From the NCBI RefSeq assembly GCF_900095695.1, contig NZ_FMIQ01000067.1, positions 1 through 64,000 of the forward strand: a stretch of 64,000 bases of DNA. Reading direction: 5' to 3'. The translations under genes were made by a program, and so were the position numbers. The notes under the pieces were generated by a model. It did not search any database. It had not been told where the DNA came from and saw nothing but the letters and a program-made list of their open reading frames with translations. Source of the stretch: Hafnia alvei (lineage in GTDB: Bacteria > Pseudomonadota > Gammaproteobacteria > Enterobacterales > Enterobacteriaceae). Of this stretch, positions 20,261 to 28,927 are shown in pieces; within the stretch, counting starts at the first letter, position 1, and each line of letters begins with the position of its first letter.

Positions 20261-20387
20261 TATACCCTTCATCTTTCAAGTTGTAGGTGTGTTGGCTGTG
20301 TTCGCTCACCCTAGTTACTTACTTTAGTAAGCTCCTAGGGACTCGTTCACTTGCCGCCTTCCTGCCTCTTGAAATCTATAGGGTATA
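20261..20387. repeat. ERIC (enterobacterial repetitive intergenic consensus) element
   Basis: Exactly 127 bp, the standard full ERIC length, bounded by TATACCCTTCA and its complement-like GGGTATA. The core matches the known ERIC palindrome: GCTCACCC, ACTTACTT, GTAAGCTCCTAGGGA and CGTTCAC. It starts on the base after the nuoL stop codon. As transcribed within the nuo operon it would fold into a long hairpin and could alter mRNA stability between nuoL and nuoM (inference). Confidence 0.92.
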
Positions 20388-20457
20388 GCTTATGGAGAAC
20401 TGTTTAGGGTTCTCCATTGCATGAAACCTCATTCAATTTTAAGGGACACAAAGCGCC

Positions 20458-21981
20458 ATGTTATTACCTTGGCTAATTCTTATCCCGTTCATCGGTGGCT
20501 TTTTAAGCTGGCAGAGCGAGCGCTTCGGCACCAAAGCTCCACGCTGGATAGCACTGATAGCAATGGGTCTGACGTTAGTGTTGTCTGTGCAACTGTGGTT
20601 GCAGGGCGGCTATTCTCTGACACAGGCGACGGGTCTTCCGCAGTGGCAGTCAGAGTTCTCCGTGCCGTGGATCCCACGTTTCGGGATTGAATTCCACCTA
20701 GCACTGGATGGTTTATCACTGCTGATGGTGGTGTTGACCGGCTTGCTGGGCGTTCTGGCGATCCTCTGTTCTTGGAACGAGATCCAGAAGTATCAGGGCT
20801 TCTTCCACCTGAATCTGTTATGGATTCTGGGGGGCGTAATCGGTGTGTTCTTGGCCATCGACCTGTTCCTGTTCTTCTTCTTCTGGGAAATGATGCTGGT
20901 GCCGATGTACTTCTTGATCGCTCTTTGGGGTCATAAAGCATCAGACGGCAAAACCCGTATCAGCGCTGCAACCAAGTTCTTCATCTACACCCAGTCCAGC
21001 GGCTTGATTATGCTGATTGCGATTCTGGGTCTGGTGTTTGTTCACTTCAACGCTACCGGCGTGTGGACATTTAACTATGAAGAATTGCTGAACACGCCAA
21101 TGAGCCACAACGTTCAGTATCTGCTGATGTTGGGCTTCTTTATTGCATTCGCCGTGAAGATGCCGGTGGTTCCATTGCATGGCTGGTTACCTGATGCACA
21201 CAGTCAGGCACCGACCGCAGGTTCCGTTGACTTAGCCGGGATTTTGCTGAAAACCGCAGCCTATGGTCTGCTGCGTTTCAGCCTGCCGCTGTTCCCTGAA
21301 GCATCCCATGAGTTTGCGCCTATCGCGATGTGGTTAGGCGTTATCGGTATCTTCTACGGTGCATGGATGGCGTTTGCTCAGACTGATATTAAGCGTCTGA
21401 TTGCTTATACCTCCGTTTCCCACATGGGCTTCGTGTTGATCGCGATTTACTCCGGTAGCCAACTGGCCTATCAGGGCGCGGTTATTCAGATGATTGCACA
21501 CGGTCTGTCTGCTGCCGGTATGTTCATCATTTGCGGTCAGCTTTACGAGCGTCTGCATACGCGTGATATGCGTCAGATGGGCGGTTTGTGGGGCCGGATT
21601 AAATACCTGCCTGCGCTGTCGCTGTTCTTTGCCGTTGCCACCTTAGGTATGCCGGGTACCGGTAACTTCGTTGGTGAGTTCATGATCCTGTTCGGCAGCT
21701 TCCAAGTGGTGCCGGTTATCACGATTATCTCTACCTTCGGTCTGGTATTTGCCTCTGTTTATTCGTTAATCATGATGCAGCGCGCTTATTACGGTGCACC
21801 AAAATCTGACAAGCCGCTGCCGGGCATGAGTACGCGTGAGCTGTCGATTATTCTGCTGCTGGTGGTTCTGCTGGTTGCGCTGGGAGTTTATCCTCAGCCG
21901 ATTCTGGATACGTCCAGTGCCGCAATGACGAACGTGCAACACTGGTTTAGCTCTGCTTCAACTTTAACAACAAGGCCGTAA
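20458..21981 (+). CDS. nuoM: NADH-quinone oxidoreductase subunit M
   Basis: Antiporter-like proton-pumping membrane subunit. The 507-residue protein (509 in E. coli) contains the helix-embedded glutamate FFFWEMMLVPMYFLI (about 144) and the lysine of AVKMPVVPLHGWLPDAHSQA (about 234). It is separated from nuoL by 197 bp holding the ERIC element, unlike the tight spacing of most other nuo genes, and is followed 6 bp later by nuoN. The Shine-Dalgarno (AAGGGA) is about 11 bases before the ATG. Confidence 0.97.
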   Translation: MLLPWLILIPFIGGFLSWQSERFGTKAPRWIALIAMGLTLVLSVQLWLQGGYSLTQATGLPQWQSEFSVPWIPRFGIEFHLALDGLSLLMVVLTGLLGVLAILCSWNEIQKYQGFFHLNLLWILGGVIGVFLAIDLFLFFFFWEMMLVPMYFLIALWGHKASDGKTRISAATKFFIYTQSSGLIMLIAILGLVFVHFNATGVWTFNYEELLNTPMSHNVQYLLMLGFFIAFAVKMPVVPLHGWLPDAHSQAPTAGSVDLAGILLKTAAYGLLRFSLPLFPEASHEFAPIAMWLGVIGIFYGAWMAFAQTDIKRLIAYTSVSHMGFVLIAIYSGSQLAYQGAVIQMIAHGLSAAGMFIICGQLYERLHTRDMRQMGGLWGRIKYLPALSLFFAVATLGMPGTGNFVGEFMILFGSFQVVPVITIISTFGLVFASVYSLIMMQRAYYGAPKSDKPLPGMSTRELSIILLLVVLLVALGVYPQPILDTSSAAMTNVQHWFSSASTLTTRP

Positions 21982-21987
21982 TTCGCC

Positions 21988-23460
21988 ATGACAATAACTC
22001 CTCAACATCTGATCGCACTGTTACCGCTGTTGATCGTCGGATTGACGGTGGTGGTTGTGATGCTGTGCATTGCGTGGCGACGCAACCACTTCGTCAACGC
22101 AACGGTGACAGTGATCGGTTTGAACCTGGCGCTGCTTTCGCTCTATTTTGTGGGGCAGCTTCTTTCTGCAACGGATGGCTCGTTAAACGTAACGCCGCTG
22201 TTTCGCGTTGATAGTTTCTCCATGCTGTATATCGGCTTGGTGTTGCTGTCGAGTCTTGCGACCAGCACGTTTGCCTATCCATGGCTGCAAGGCTATCCAG
22301 ATAACCGCGATGAGTTCTATCTGCTGGTTCTGATCGCAACGCTGGGCGGTATCGTACTGGCTTGCGCTAACCATCTGGCTGCGTTGTTCATCGGTATCGA
22401 ACTGATTTCACTGCCGCTGTTTGGCCTGATTGGCTATGCCTATCGTCAGAAACGTTCGCTGGAAGCCGCTATCAAGTACACCATTCTGTCAGCGGCGGCG
22501 TCATCGTTCCTGCTGTTCGGTATGGCGCTGCTGTATGCTGAGTCTGGCGACCTGTCGTTTGCCGGCCTCGGCAAAAGCATGAGCGATAGCATGCTGCACG
22601 AACCGCTGCTGTTAGCGGGCTTGGGCATGATGCTGGTTGGCTTTGGCTTCAAGCTTTCACTGGTTCCGTTCCAGCTGTGGACGCCAGACGTGTACCAAGG
22701 CGCTCCTGCACCGGTTTCAACCTTCTTGGCCACCGCCAGCAAGATTGCCATCTTTGCGGTGCTGATGCGTCTGTTTATGTATGCGCCGGTCACCAACAGC
22801 GAAACGGTACGTTTGGTTCTGGGCATCATCGCATTCTGCTCCATCCTGTTTGGTAACCTGATGGCGATCACGCAGAGCAACATCAAGCGTCTGCTGGGTT
22901 ACTCTTCGGTGTCTCATTTAGGTTATCTGCTGGTGGCACTGATTGCGGTGCAGAGTCAGCAGATTTCTGCTGAAGCGGTTGGCGTGTATCTGGCTGGTTA
23001 TCTGTTTGCAAGCCTTGCCTCCTTCGGTGTGGTTAGCCTGATGTCTAGCCCATACAGCGGCCCTGACGCAGAATCCCTGTTCTCCTATCGTGGTCTGTTC
23101 TGGCATAAGCCAATTTTGTCTGCGGTGATGACGGTGTCTATGCTGTCTCTGGCAGGCATCCCAATGACGCTGGGCTTCATCGGTAAATTCTATATCGTTA
23201 CCGTGGGTGTTCAGGCTCATCTGTGGTGGTTGACCGGTGCGGTTGTGGTGGGTAGTGCGATTGGTTTGTACTACTACCTGCGCGTTGCCGTGAGTATGTA
23301 CCTACATGCACCTGAAACGCTGGTGCGTGATACGCCAAATAACTGGGCACTGACTGCCGGTGGCGTTGTGGTGCTGATTTCAGGGATCTTAGTGGTTCTG
23401 CTGGGTATCTTCCCTCAGCCGCTGATTTCTCTGGTGCAGATGGCACAGCCGATTCTTTAA
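21988..23460 (+). CDS. nuoN: NADH-quinone oxidoreductase subunit N
   Basis: Third antiporter-like membrane subunit of complex I, 490 residues (485 in E. coli), with about 14 helices. Conserved residues include the helix glutamate in [17 protein letters not shown] and the lysine in [21 protein letters not shown]. Last gene of the operon: a strong intrinsic terminator follows 27 bp after the stop codon. Confidence 0.97.
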   Translation: MTITPQHLIALLPLLIVGLTVVVVMLCIAWRRNHFVNATVTVIGLNLALLSLYFVGQLLSATDGSLNVTPLFRVDSFSMLYIGLVLLSSLATSTFAYPWLQGYPDNRDEFYLLVLIATLGGIVLACANHLAALFIGIELISLPLFGLIGYAYRQKRSLEAAIKYTILSAAASSFLLFGMALLYAESGDLSFAGLGKSMSDSMLHEPLLLAGLGMMLVGFGFKLSLVPFQLWTPDVYQGAPAPVSTFLATASKIAIFAVLMRLFMYAPVTNSETVRLVLGIIAFCSILFGNLMAITQSNIKRLLGYSSVSHLGYLLVALIAVQSQQISAEAVGVYLAGYLFASLASFGVVSLMSSPYSGPDAESLFSYRGLFWHKPILSAVMTVSMLSLAGIPMTLGFIGKFYIVTVGVQAHLWWLTGAVVVGSAIGLYYYLRVAVSMYLHAPETLVRDTPNNWALTAGGVVVLISGILVVLLGIFPQPLISLVQMAQPIL

Positions 23461-23487
23461 TTGAATCGATAAGGTCATAGTCATTTA

Positions 23488-23524
23488 AAGCCCTATTAGT
23501 TAACGCTAATAGGGCTTTTTGCAT
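23488..23524 (+). terminator. nuo operon terminator
   Basis: 11-bp inverted repeat (23489-23499 with 23506-23516) followed by TTTTTGC, 27 bp after nuoN. Confidence 0.9.
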
Positions 23525-23832
23525 ATTTGAGGTACGAGAAAAACAAGATTAAATGAGTTTGGGATATGCCTCATTTTTTTTGCGCATTTATAATACACAG
23601 TCGGTATAGGGTGCAGTGAGGAATATTAAAAATATTTTTTAATGAAAATTTCTTTATTAAAAACATATGTATAAATAAAAATCCATCATGTTTCAATTAA
23701 AAAGATAAATGAAAAAATTAAATATAGTTATTAAACCTCGTTAGGAAAAAACTCGGTGATATACAGAATACCCCCTCAGCTATCTCATTAACGTAAGAGG
23801 GGATATTTTCCAATCAATTTAAGGATATCACC
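23525..23832. other. AT-rich gap upstream of SurE-like gene
   Basis: Very AT-rich sequence between the nuo terminator and the next gene. Nothing is identifiable apart from the presumed promoter of the downstream gene and its Shine-Dalgarno (AAGGATATC just before 23833). An inverted pair CCCCTC/GAGGGG brackets 23771-23802. Confidence 0.4.
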
Positions 23833-24726
23833 ATGAAAACCACAGAACTTACCGCATTAGCATTGTCCTCTACGTTATCTGCAGCTCAGGTAGCTGCTCG
23901 TCCAATGCGCATTTTGTTGGTCAACGACGATGGCTACCAGTCTGCGGGGATAACCTCGTTGCAAAGCAAACTAGCGGCTAAAGGTTACGATGTGTGGATG
24001 ACGGCACCTGCTACCGATCAAAGTGGTAAGGGATCGGCGATGACGATCAACCCAAACCAAACTTTTGATGTAAAAAAAGTCGGCGATAAACAATATGGTT
24101 TCCCTGGGACACCGTCAGATTCGCTTGATTTTGGGTTGCTGGGCGTACTGAAGGACACCCCTCCCGATCTGGTGATTTCCGGCGTTAACTACGGGCAAAA
24201 TAACGGTGGGAATTTGCAGAGTTCAGGCACGGTTTCCGCAGCGGCGCTTGCAATTCGCTATGGTTACCCAACAATTGCCGCCAGTATTGGTATGCTTATG
24301 AGTGAAGATGAAGCCAAAGCAGGATTCCCAAGTACTAAGCTTTATTGGCCTGATGCCGTTGATTACGTTGTTAATATGGTAGACGCGTTGAACGAAAACT
24401 GGACGTCGGGTGAAACCGTATTGCCTTATGGCACCGGTGTAAACGTAAACTATCCAGCCTTGCCAAAGAATAAAATTCTGGGAAGAAAATTTGTGCTTAA
24501 CGACCTGCATGCTAAGCCGATGTTTAGCTATGAAATGCAGCAAGATGGCTCGGCTAAACAGGTTATTAACATCGACGCGTTAACGCCAACAGCAGGTAAA
24601 ACGGACGTTAATCTGCTGAATGAAGGCTATATCACCTATACCGTGATTGACTCTAATTGGAATGCGCCACAGTTTGATATGATCTATGCATATGCTTTCG
24701 ATGCCCCTGAGTTAAAACATCCTTAA
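23833..24726 (+). CDS. SurE-family 5'/3'-nucleotidase (acid phosphatase), probably exported
   Basis: 297-residue SurE-fold phosphatase that should hydrolyse nucleoside monophosphates with a divalent metal. SurE hallmarks are visible: N31-D32-D33 (LLVNDDGYQSAGI), S64 in TDQSGKGSA, GTPSDSLDF and ISGVNYGQN. Unlike cytoplasmic SurE, the protein has about 24 extra N-terminal residues that read as a possible Sec signal (ALALSSTLSAAQVAA), so a periplasmic location is inferred; the signal's hydrophobic core is weak. It is not in the surE-pcm-rpoS context and so is a paralogue, not the housekeeping surE. A terminator follows. Confidence 0.82.
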   Translation: MKTTELTALALSSTLSAAQVAARPMRILLVNDDGYQSAGITSLQSKLAAKGYDVWMTAPATDQSGKGSAMTINPNQTFDVKKVGDKQYGFPGTPSDSLDFGLLGVLKDTPPDLVISGVNYGQNNGGNLQSSGTVSAAALAIRYGYPTIAASIGMLMSEDEAKAGFPSTKLYWPDAVDYVVNMVDALNENWTSGETVLPYGTGVNVNYPALPKNKILGRKFVLNDLHAKPMFSYEMQQDGSAKQVINIDALTPTAGKTDVNLLNEGYITYTVIDSNWNAPQFDMIYAYAFDAPELKHP

Positions 24727-24745
24727 TGCATGATAGACAGATATT

Positions 24746-24773
24746 AACGGCCTGAGATTTCAGGCCGTTTTTC
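24746..24773 (+). terminator. terminator after SurE-like gene
   Basis: 10-bp inverted repeat AACGGCCTGA / TCAGGCCGTT with TTTTCG following, 19 bp after the stop codon. Confidence 0.88.
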
Positions 24774-24835
24774 GTTGAAGAGCACAAACGACAACAGCCG
24801 CTCTTATTGCCGCATGAAATTTAGTATGTTAGCCT

Positions 24836-24848
24836 AACTAAATTAGTT
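24836..24848. promoter_or_regulatory. palindrome upstream of marR-type gene (possible operator)
   Basis: Perfect odd palindrome AACTAA-A-TTAGTT, 26 bp before the start of the MarR-family gene. MarR repressors commonly bind such dyads in their own promoters. The assignment is inference from position and symmetry. Confidence 0.45.
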
Positions 24849-24874
24849 TCACTCCTTCCGAACTGAGCTCTCGA

Positions 24875-25294
24875 ATGATTAACGATCTAAAAAAACTTCA
24901 GTGGCACCTCTGGTTTTGCTGGCGCGAAGTTTCGCGTCAAAGCGGCAGTATGGAGCTAACGAACAGTGAGTTTGACTACCTCTATGTGTTACTTGAGCAC
25001 TCGCAGGGGATGCGGCTCACGGAACTGGCTGAATGTATGAAAGTCAGCAAAGCCTCTGCCAGCGCGATGGTGAGCAAATTGGAAAAACGCGGCTATATTC
25101 AACGTATTTCCTGTCCTGAGGATGGCCGTGCAACGTTGTTACAGGCCACCGAGAAGGGGGCTGCGCTAGAAAAGGAAGAGATGGATATTTATGCACAAAC
25201 CACTCAGCAAATGGCGGCCTCGTTGACGCCAGAAGAACAACAGCAGTTTGAGCGTTTGCTCCACAAAGCCTGCGGCAGTTTAAAAACCGGCTGA
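24875..25294 (+). CDS. MarR-family transcriptional regulator
   Basis: 139-residue MarR-type winged-helix regulator. The helix-turn-helix is at about 48-75 (MRLTELAECMKVSKASASAMVSKLEKRGYI), followed by the wing with the RISCPEDGRATLLQATEKG motif. It precedes a MATE transporter by 41 bp in the same direction, so the pair is likely one operon in which the regulator controls efflux, probably relieved by a ligand. No Shine-Dalgarno of note is seen before the ATG. I do not recognise a named orthologue. Confidence 0.88.
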   Translation: MINDLKKLQWHLWFCWREVSRQSGSMELTNSEFDYLYVLLEHSQGMRLTELAECMKVSKASASAMVSKLEKRGYIQRISCPEDGRATLLQATEKGAALEKEEMDIYAQTTQQMAASLTPEEQQQFERLLHKACGSLKTG

Positions 25295-25335
25295 ATAGCG
25301 ATGAGAAATAGATAGAAAGAGATCTGGGAAAAGTT

Positions 25336-26685
25336 ATGTTGCAGCAAAGTATTACCCGTACATTCTGGCACTACAGTATTCCGGCCATTGCCGCACTGCT
25401 GATCAGCGGCCTGTATCAAATTGTTGATGGTGCCTTTATCGGTCATGCGATGGGCGCTGAAGGCCTTTCTGCCATTAATATGGCTTGGCCACTGTCGGGC
25501 GTTTTGCTTGCGGTGGGGATGATGATCGGCATGGGCAGCGGCGCGCGCTGTTCATTGGCGCAGGGCGAAGAAAAAATTGATAAGGCGCGGCGCATTTTAA
25601 TGCAGGTATTCTGGCTGTTGATCGCTATGGGTATCAGCGTGGGGCTGTGCATCGTTTATTTCGCCCCGATGTTTATGCGTTTGCAAGACGCATCCGGCGT
25701 TATTGAAAACTATGGTATTGATTACTTAACTATTATTGGTATTTCGGGGCCGATTGTCCTCGGCAGTATCGCTATGCCGCTGTTGGTGCGCAACTTAGGC
25801 GCGCCAAGATTAGCGACTATTGCCATGCTGACGGGAGCGCTGCTGAATGTGCTGATGGATTATGTGTTCATCATTCGCTTGGGCTGGGGATTAAAAGGCG
25901 CGGCGATAGGAACGATAATCAGTGAAAGCGTGGCGGTGATTATTTGCACCGGATTTGTTTTCAGCCGCTACAACAAATTACGGCCACGACGCGAGCACAT
26001 TGCTTTTAACCTGCGCCTTAGTTTGGAATCTCTAACCACCGGTTTTTCCAGCATGCTGATGTATCTTTATCTCAGCGTGGTGGTGATGATGCATAACCTG
26101 CTTTTCATGAAGCACGGTGGGCCAATAGAAGTGGCCGCCTATGGGATTGCCAGTTACCTGATTGGTTTCTATTACCTGCTCGCCGAAGGTGTGTGCGGGG
26201 GAATGCAGCCGCTGGTGAGTTATTATTACGGCGCACGCCAGCCGGATAAGGTTCGTCAGGTCTTAAAATTAGGTTTGATGACCGCAGTCGGCGGCGGCAT
26301 TGCGTTAGCGGTCGCGATACTGATTCTCCCATCGCTGTTTACCAGCATCTTTATTTCCGGTGACAGCGCGCTGCACGTGGCAACCATTCACGGCCTGCGT
26401 CTGCATCTGTTTGTGATGTACTTAGATGGCTTTATCGTGCTCGCCGCAACGTTCTTCCAAGCATTAGGCCATGCCCGCTACGCAACGTTTATCACGCTGA
26501 GCAACATGCTGATCTTGTTTCCATTCCTCGGTTTTTTCCCATGGATATTCGGTCTGGACGGCGTGTGGTTGGCGATGCCTTTATCGAACATCTGCTTATC
26601 GATAGTGGTGGTGTTAATGCTTAAACGACAGCTGCGCCGTCTTGGGATCCGTTTGACGCCTAAAAAAGAATCCCTAGCTAACTGA
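25336..26685 (+). CDS. MATE-family multidrug efflux transporter
   Basis: 449-residue membrane protein with about 12 helices of the MATE (multidrug and toxic compound extrusion) family, DinF/MepA-like branch. The two-fold repeat is visible: the FxIVDGAFIGHAMGAEGLSAINMAWPL motif near 28-55 is typical of the N-lobe. It likely exports cationic compounds using a Na+ or H+ gradient (family knowledge). It is paired with the upstream MarR regulator and ends in a terminator. Substrate unknown. Confidence 0.9.
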   Translation: MLQQSITRTFWHYSIPAIAALLISGLYQIVDGAFIGHAMGAEGLSAINMAWPLSGVLLAVGMMIGMGSGARCSLAQGEEKIDKARRILMQVFWLLIAMGISVGLCIVYFAPMFMRLQDASGVIENYGIDYLTIIGISGPIVLGSIAMPLLVRNLGAPRLATIAMLTGALLNVLMDYVFIIRLGWGLKGAAIGTIISESVAVIICTGFVFSRYNKLRPRREHIAFNLRLSLESLTTGFSSMLMYLYLSVVVMMHNLLFMKHGGPIEVAAYGIASYLIGFYYLLAEGVCGGMQPLVSYYYGARQPDKVRQVLKLGLMTAVGGGIALAVAILILPSLFTSIFISGDSALHVATIHGLRLHLFVMYLDGFIVLAATFFQALGHARYATFITLSNMLILFPFLGFFPWIFGLDGVWLAMPLSNICLSIVVVLMLKRQLRRLGIRLTPKKESLAN

Positions 26686-26697
26686 ATGAGTGAGTGA

Positions 26698-26732
26698 AAT
26701 CCAGCCAAGAAATATGGCTGGATTTTTTTATC
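26698..26732 (+). terminator. terminator after MATE gene
   Basis: Inverted repeat AAATCCAGCCA / TGGCTGGATTT followed by a run of T, 13 bp after the stop codon. Confidence 0.9.
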
Positions 26733-26842
26733 CACGGCGTTGAGACACAAGGCCAAAAAAGCATTTTCCGCGAGTTCCCACACAGCAATCAGCAATAGGC
26801 GAGCGTAAGGTATACGAACTCATGTGCTGAAAAGGGAATATC

Positions 26843-28450
26843 ATGAAAAAATTGTCGCCATTATGGCTGGTCAGCCTGATAAGCGTGGCACCGTTACATG
26901 CTGCTCAAATCCCCGCAGGGACGTCGCTCGATCCCCAACAAATTTTCCGTTACAACAACCATGCTGAACCCGCCACGCTCGACCCACAAAAAATTGAAGA
27001 AAATACCGCCGCGCAGATAGCTCTCGACCTGTTTGAAGGGCTGGTGTGGTTGGATGGTGATGGCAAGGTGCAACCCGCGCAGGCCGAAAGCTGGAAAGTG
27101 AGCGCAGACGGCAGGCAGATCGACTTTACGTTGCGAAAAAATCTCCGTTGGTCAGATGGTTCGGCATTGACCGCCGATGATTTTGTCTTTGCGTGGCAGC
27201 GTGCGGTTGATCCCGCTACTGCGAGCCCATTTGCTAATTATTTTGCCGCTGGACACGTGGTTAATGCGGCTCAAATTGTGAGTGGGAAAATGAAACCGCA
27301 GGCGCTGGGCGTTCAAGCGCTGGATGCGCGCACCCTACGCGTACAGCTAGAACAACCAACGCCGTGGTTTATTTCAATGTTAGCGTGGCCCACAACGTTT
27401 CCGGTTCCACATGCGGTGGTGGCGCAATGGGGAGAGCGTTGGACTCAGCCTGAACACATCGTGTCTAACGGCGCCTTTGTATTGGCTAAACGTATAGTGA
27501 ATGAAAAAATTGTCGCCAAACAAAATCCTCAATATTGGAATCGTTCAGAAACGGTATTAAAGCAGGTTGAGTATTTAGTGGTCGACAACGCGATTTCTGG
27601 TTATAACCGCTATCGTGCCGGTGATTTAGATTTAACCTGGGTACCCGCCGATCAGATTAAAGATATTCAGCAAAAGATGCCGGATGAATTGCATATTATT
27701 CCGCGGTTAAACACCGAATATTATAATTTTAATACCACGCGACCGCCGTTTGATGACGTTCGCGTGCGGCGTGCTTTATATCTCACGGTGGATCGCGATC
27801 TGATCGCTCATAAAGTATTAGGACTACGTGAGCCTGCCAGCACGCTAACCCCGCCTCAGGTCGCTGATTTTAAATCTCCGGTACTTGATGAATTAAATGC
27901 ACCATTAGCTCAGCGAGTTGTTTTAGCCAAAGGGTTGCTGCATCAAGCGGGCTACGACGAACAGCATCCGTTAAAATTTGAGCTGTTTTACAACAAATAT
28001 GACCTGCACGAAAAAACTGCGATAGCACTTTCGTCACAATGGAAGAAGCTGCTGGGTGCGCAGGTAACGTTACGCAATATGGAATGGAAGACCTATTTAG
28101 ACGCGCGTCGGGCAGGGGACTTTATGTTGTCACGGCAGTCTTGGGATGCGACCTACAATGAGCCTTCCACATTTTTAAATACGCTACAGTCAGTGAGTGT
28201 GGAAAACGTTGGGCATTGGAAAGATGCTGAATATGACCGGCTATTGAAGCAGGCAGAGAGCGTGTCCGATCCCGTGATGCGCAATGTTTTATATTCACAG
28301 GCTGAGGTGAGGATCAATCAGCAGGCCCCCATTATTCCAATCTACTATCAACCGCTGATTAAACTATTGAAGCCTTACGTCGGTGGGTTCCCTACACATA
28401 ACCCACAGGATTATGTATATAGCAAAGAGCTGTATATTATTGCGCATTAA
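26843..28450 (+). CDS. periplasmic oligopeptide-binding protein, OppA/MppA type
   Basis: 535-residue ABC-transporter substrate-binding protein of SBP family 5. The signal peptide is residues 1-20 (ending APLHA). Family motifs include EPATLDPQKIEENTAAQIALDLFEGL at about 37-62 and WSDGSALTADDFVFAWQR. It resembles E. coli MppA and OppA in length and C terminus (HNPQDYVYSKELYI). No permease or ATPase genes adjoin it, so it presumably delivers peptides (or, like MppA, murein tripeptide) to a permease encoded elsewhere. The Shine-Dalgarno GGGAA is well placed. The specific ligand cannot be told from sequence. Confidence 0.88.
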   Translation: MKKLSPLWLVSLISVAPLHAAQIPAGTSLDPQQIFRYNNHAEPATLDPQKIEENTAAQIALDLFEGLVWLDGDGKVQPAQAESWKVSADGRQIDFTLRKNLRWSDGSALTADDFVFAWQRAVDPATASPFANYFAAGHVVNAAQIVSGKMKPQALGVQALDARTLRVQLEQPTPWFISMLAWPTTFPVPHAVVAQWGERWTQPEHIVSNGAFVLAKRIVNEKIVAKQNPQYWNRSETVLKQVEYLVVDNAISGYNRYRAGDLDLTWVPADQIKDIQQKMPDELHIIPRLNTEYYNFNTTRPPFDDVRVRRALYLTVDRDLIAHKVLGLREPASTLTPPQVADFKSPVLDELNAPLAQRVVLAKGLLHQAGYDEQHPLKFELFYNKYDLHEKTAIALSSQWKKLLGAQVTLRNMEWKTYLDARRAGDFMLSRQSWDATYNEPSTFLNTLQSVSVENVGHWKDAEYDRLLKQAESVSDPVMRNVLYSQAEVRINQQAPIIPIYYQPLIKLLKPYVGGFPTHNPQDYVYSKELYIIAH

Positions 28451-28520
28451 GATGAGCTATTCATGCCTCAGACGTGGGGAATATGTATACGTTGGGGCAT
28501 GAGTAAATATCTGTTAGCTT

Positions 28521-28679
28521 TTATTCCATCACACTGAGAGTGACGTCGCAAACAAAATACGTAACGGTAAAAATGCTCAGAATGGCCCATATATTAGCTT
28601 CTCCCAACATACTGGCCAGCAGTGCCAGAGATAGGCTAAAACCAAACATAATGACCCACGTGATAATTTTATTAGGCAT
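28521..28679 (-). CDS. small membrane protein, 52 residues
   Basis: An ORF of 52 codons starting MPNKIITWVIMFG and ending TLSVME. It encodes two hydrophobic segments (about 6-24 and 29-45) separated by LGEANIW, giving a helical-hairpin inner-membrane protein. An AGGAATATC Shine-Dalgarno lies 6 bases before the ATG, which strongly supports translation. It stands alone between the oligopeptide-binding gene (convergent) and bglX (same direction, downstream of bglX's terminator). I do not recognise a family. Confidence 0.65.
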   Translation of the reverse strand: MPNKIITWVIMFGFSLSLALLASMLGEANIWAILSIFTVTYFVCDVTLSVME

Positions 28680-28863
28680 GATATTCCTACCTTGATTCAC
28701 GATGCATTCATTTAGTTGTTATTCACTGAATAACAGTATGAACCGCAGGTGGAATAATGCCAGTTTATAAAAGTTAGCTTATATTGGGTAATGTCAGTAA
28801 GTTTAAATAAATGTATTTTCTTGCGGTATTAATATCAGGCTATATAAAAGAAATTCATTTGCG

Positions 28864-28906
28864 GAGAGGAGAGTTAAGCCTCCCTCAATGAAATAGGGAG
28901 GCTTAA
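28864..28906 (-). terminator. terminator after bglX
   Basis: Perfect 12-bp inverted repeat (28874-28885 with 28895-28906), 22 bp beyond the bglX stop; on the minus strand it is followed by a pyrimidine-rich CTCTCCTCTCC rather than a pure T-tract. Confidence 0.7.
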
Positions 28907-28927
28907 GGATAGAGTTAACCAGAATGC

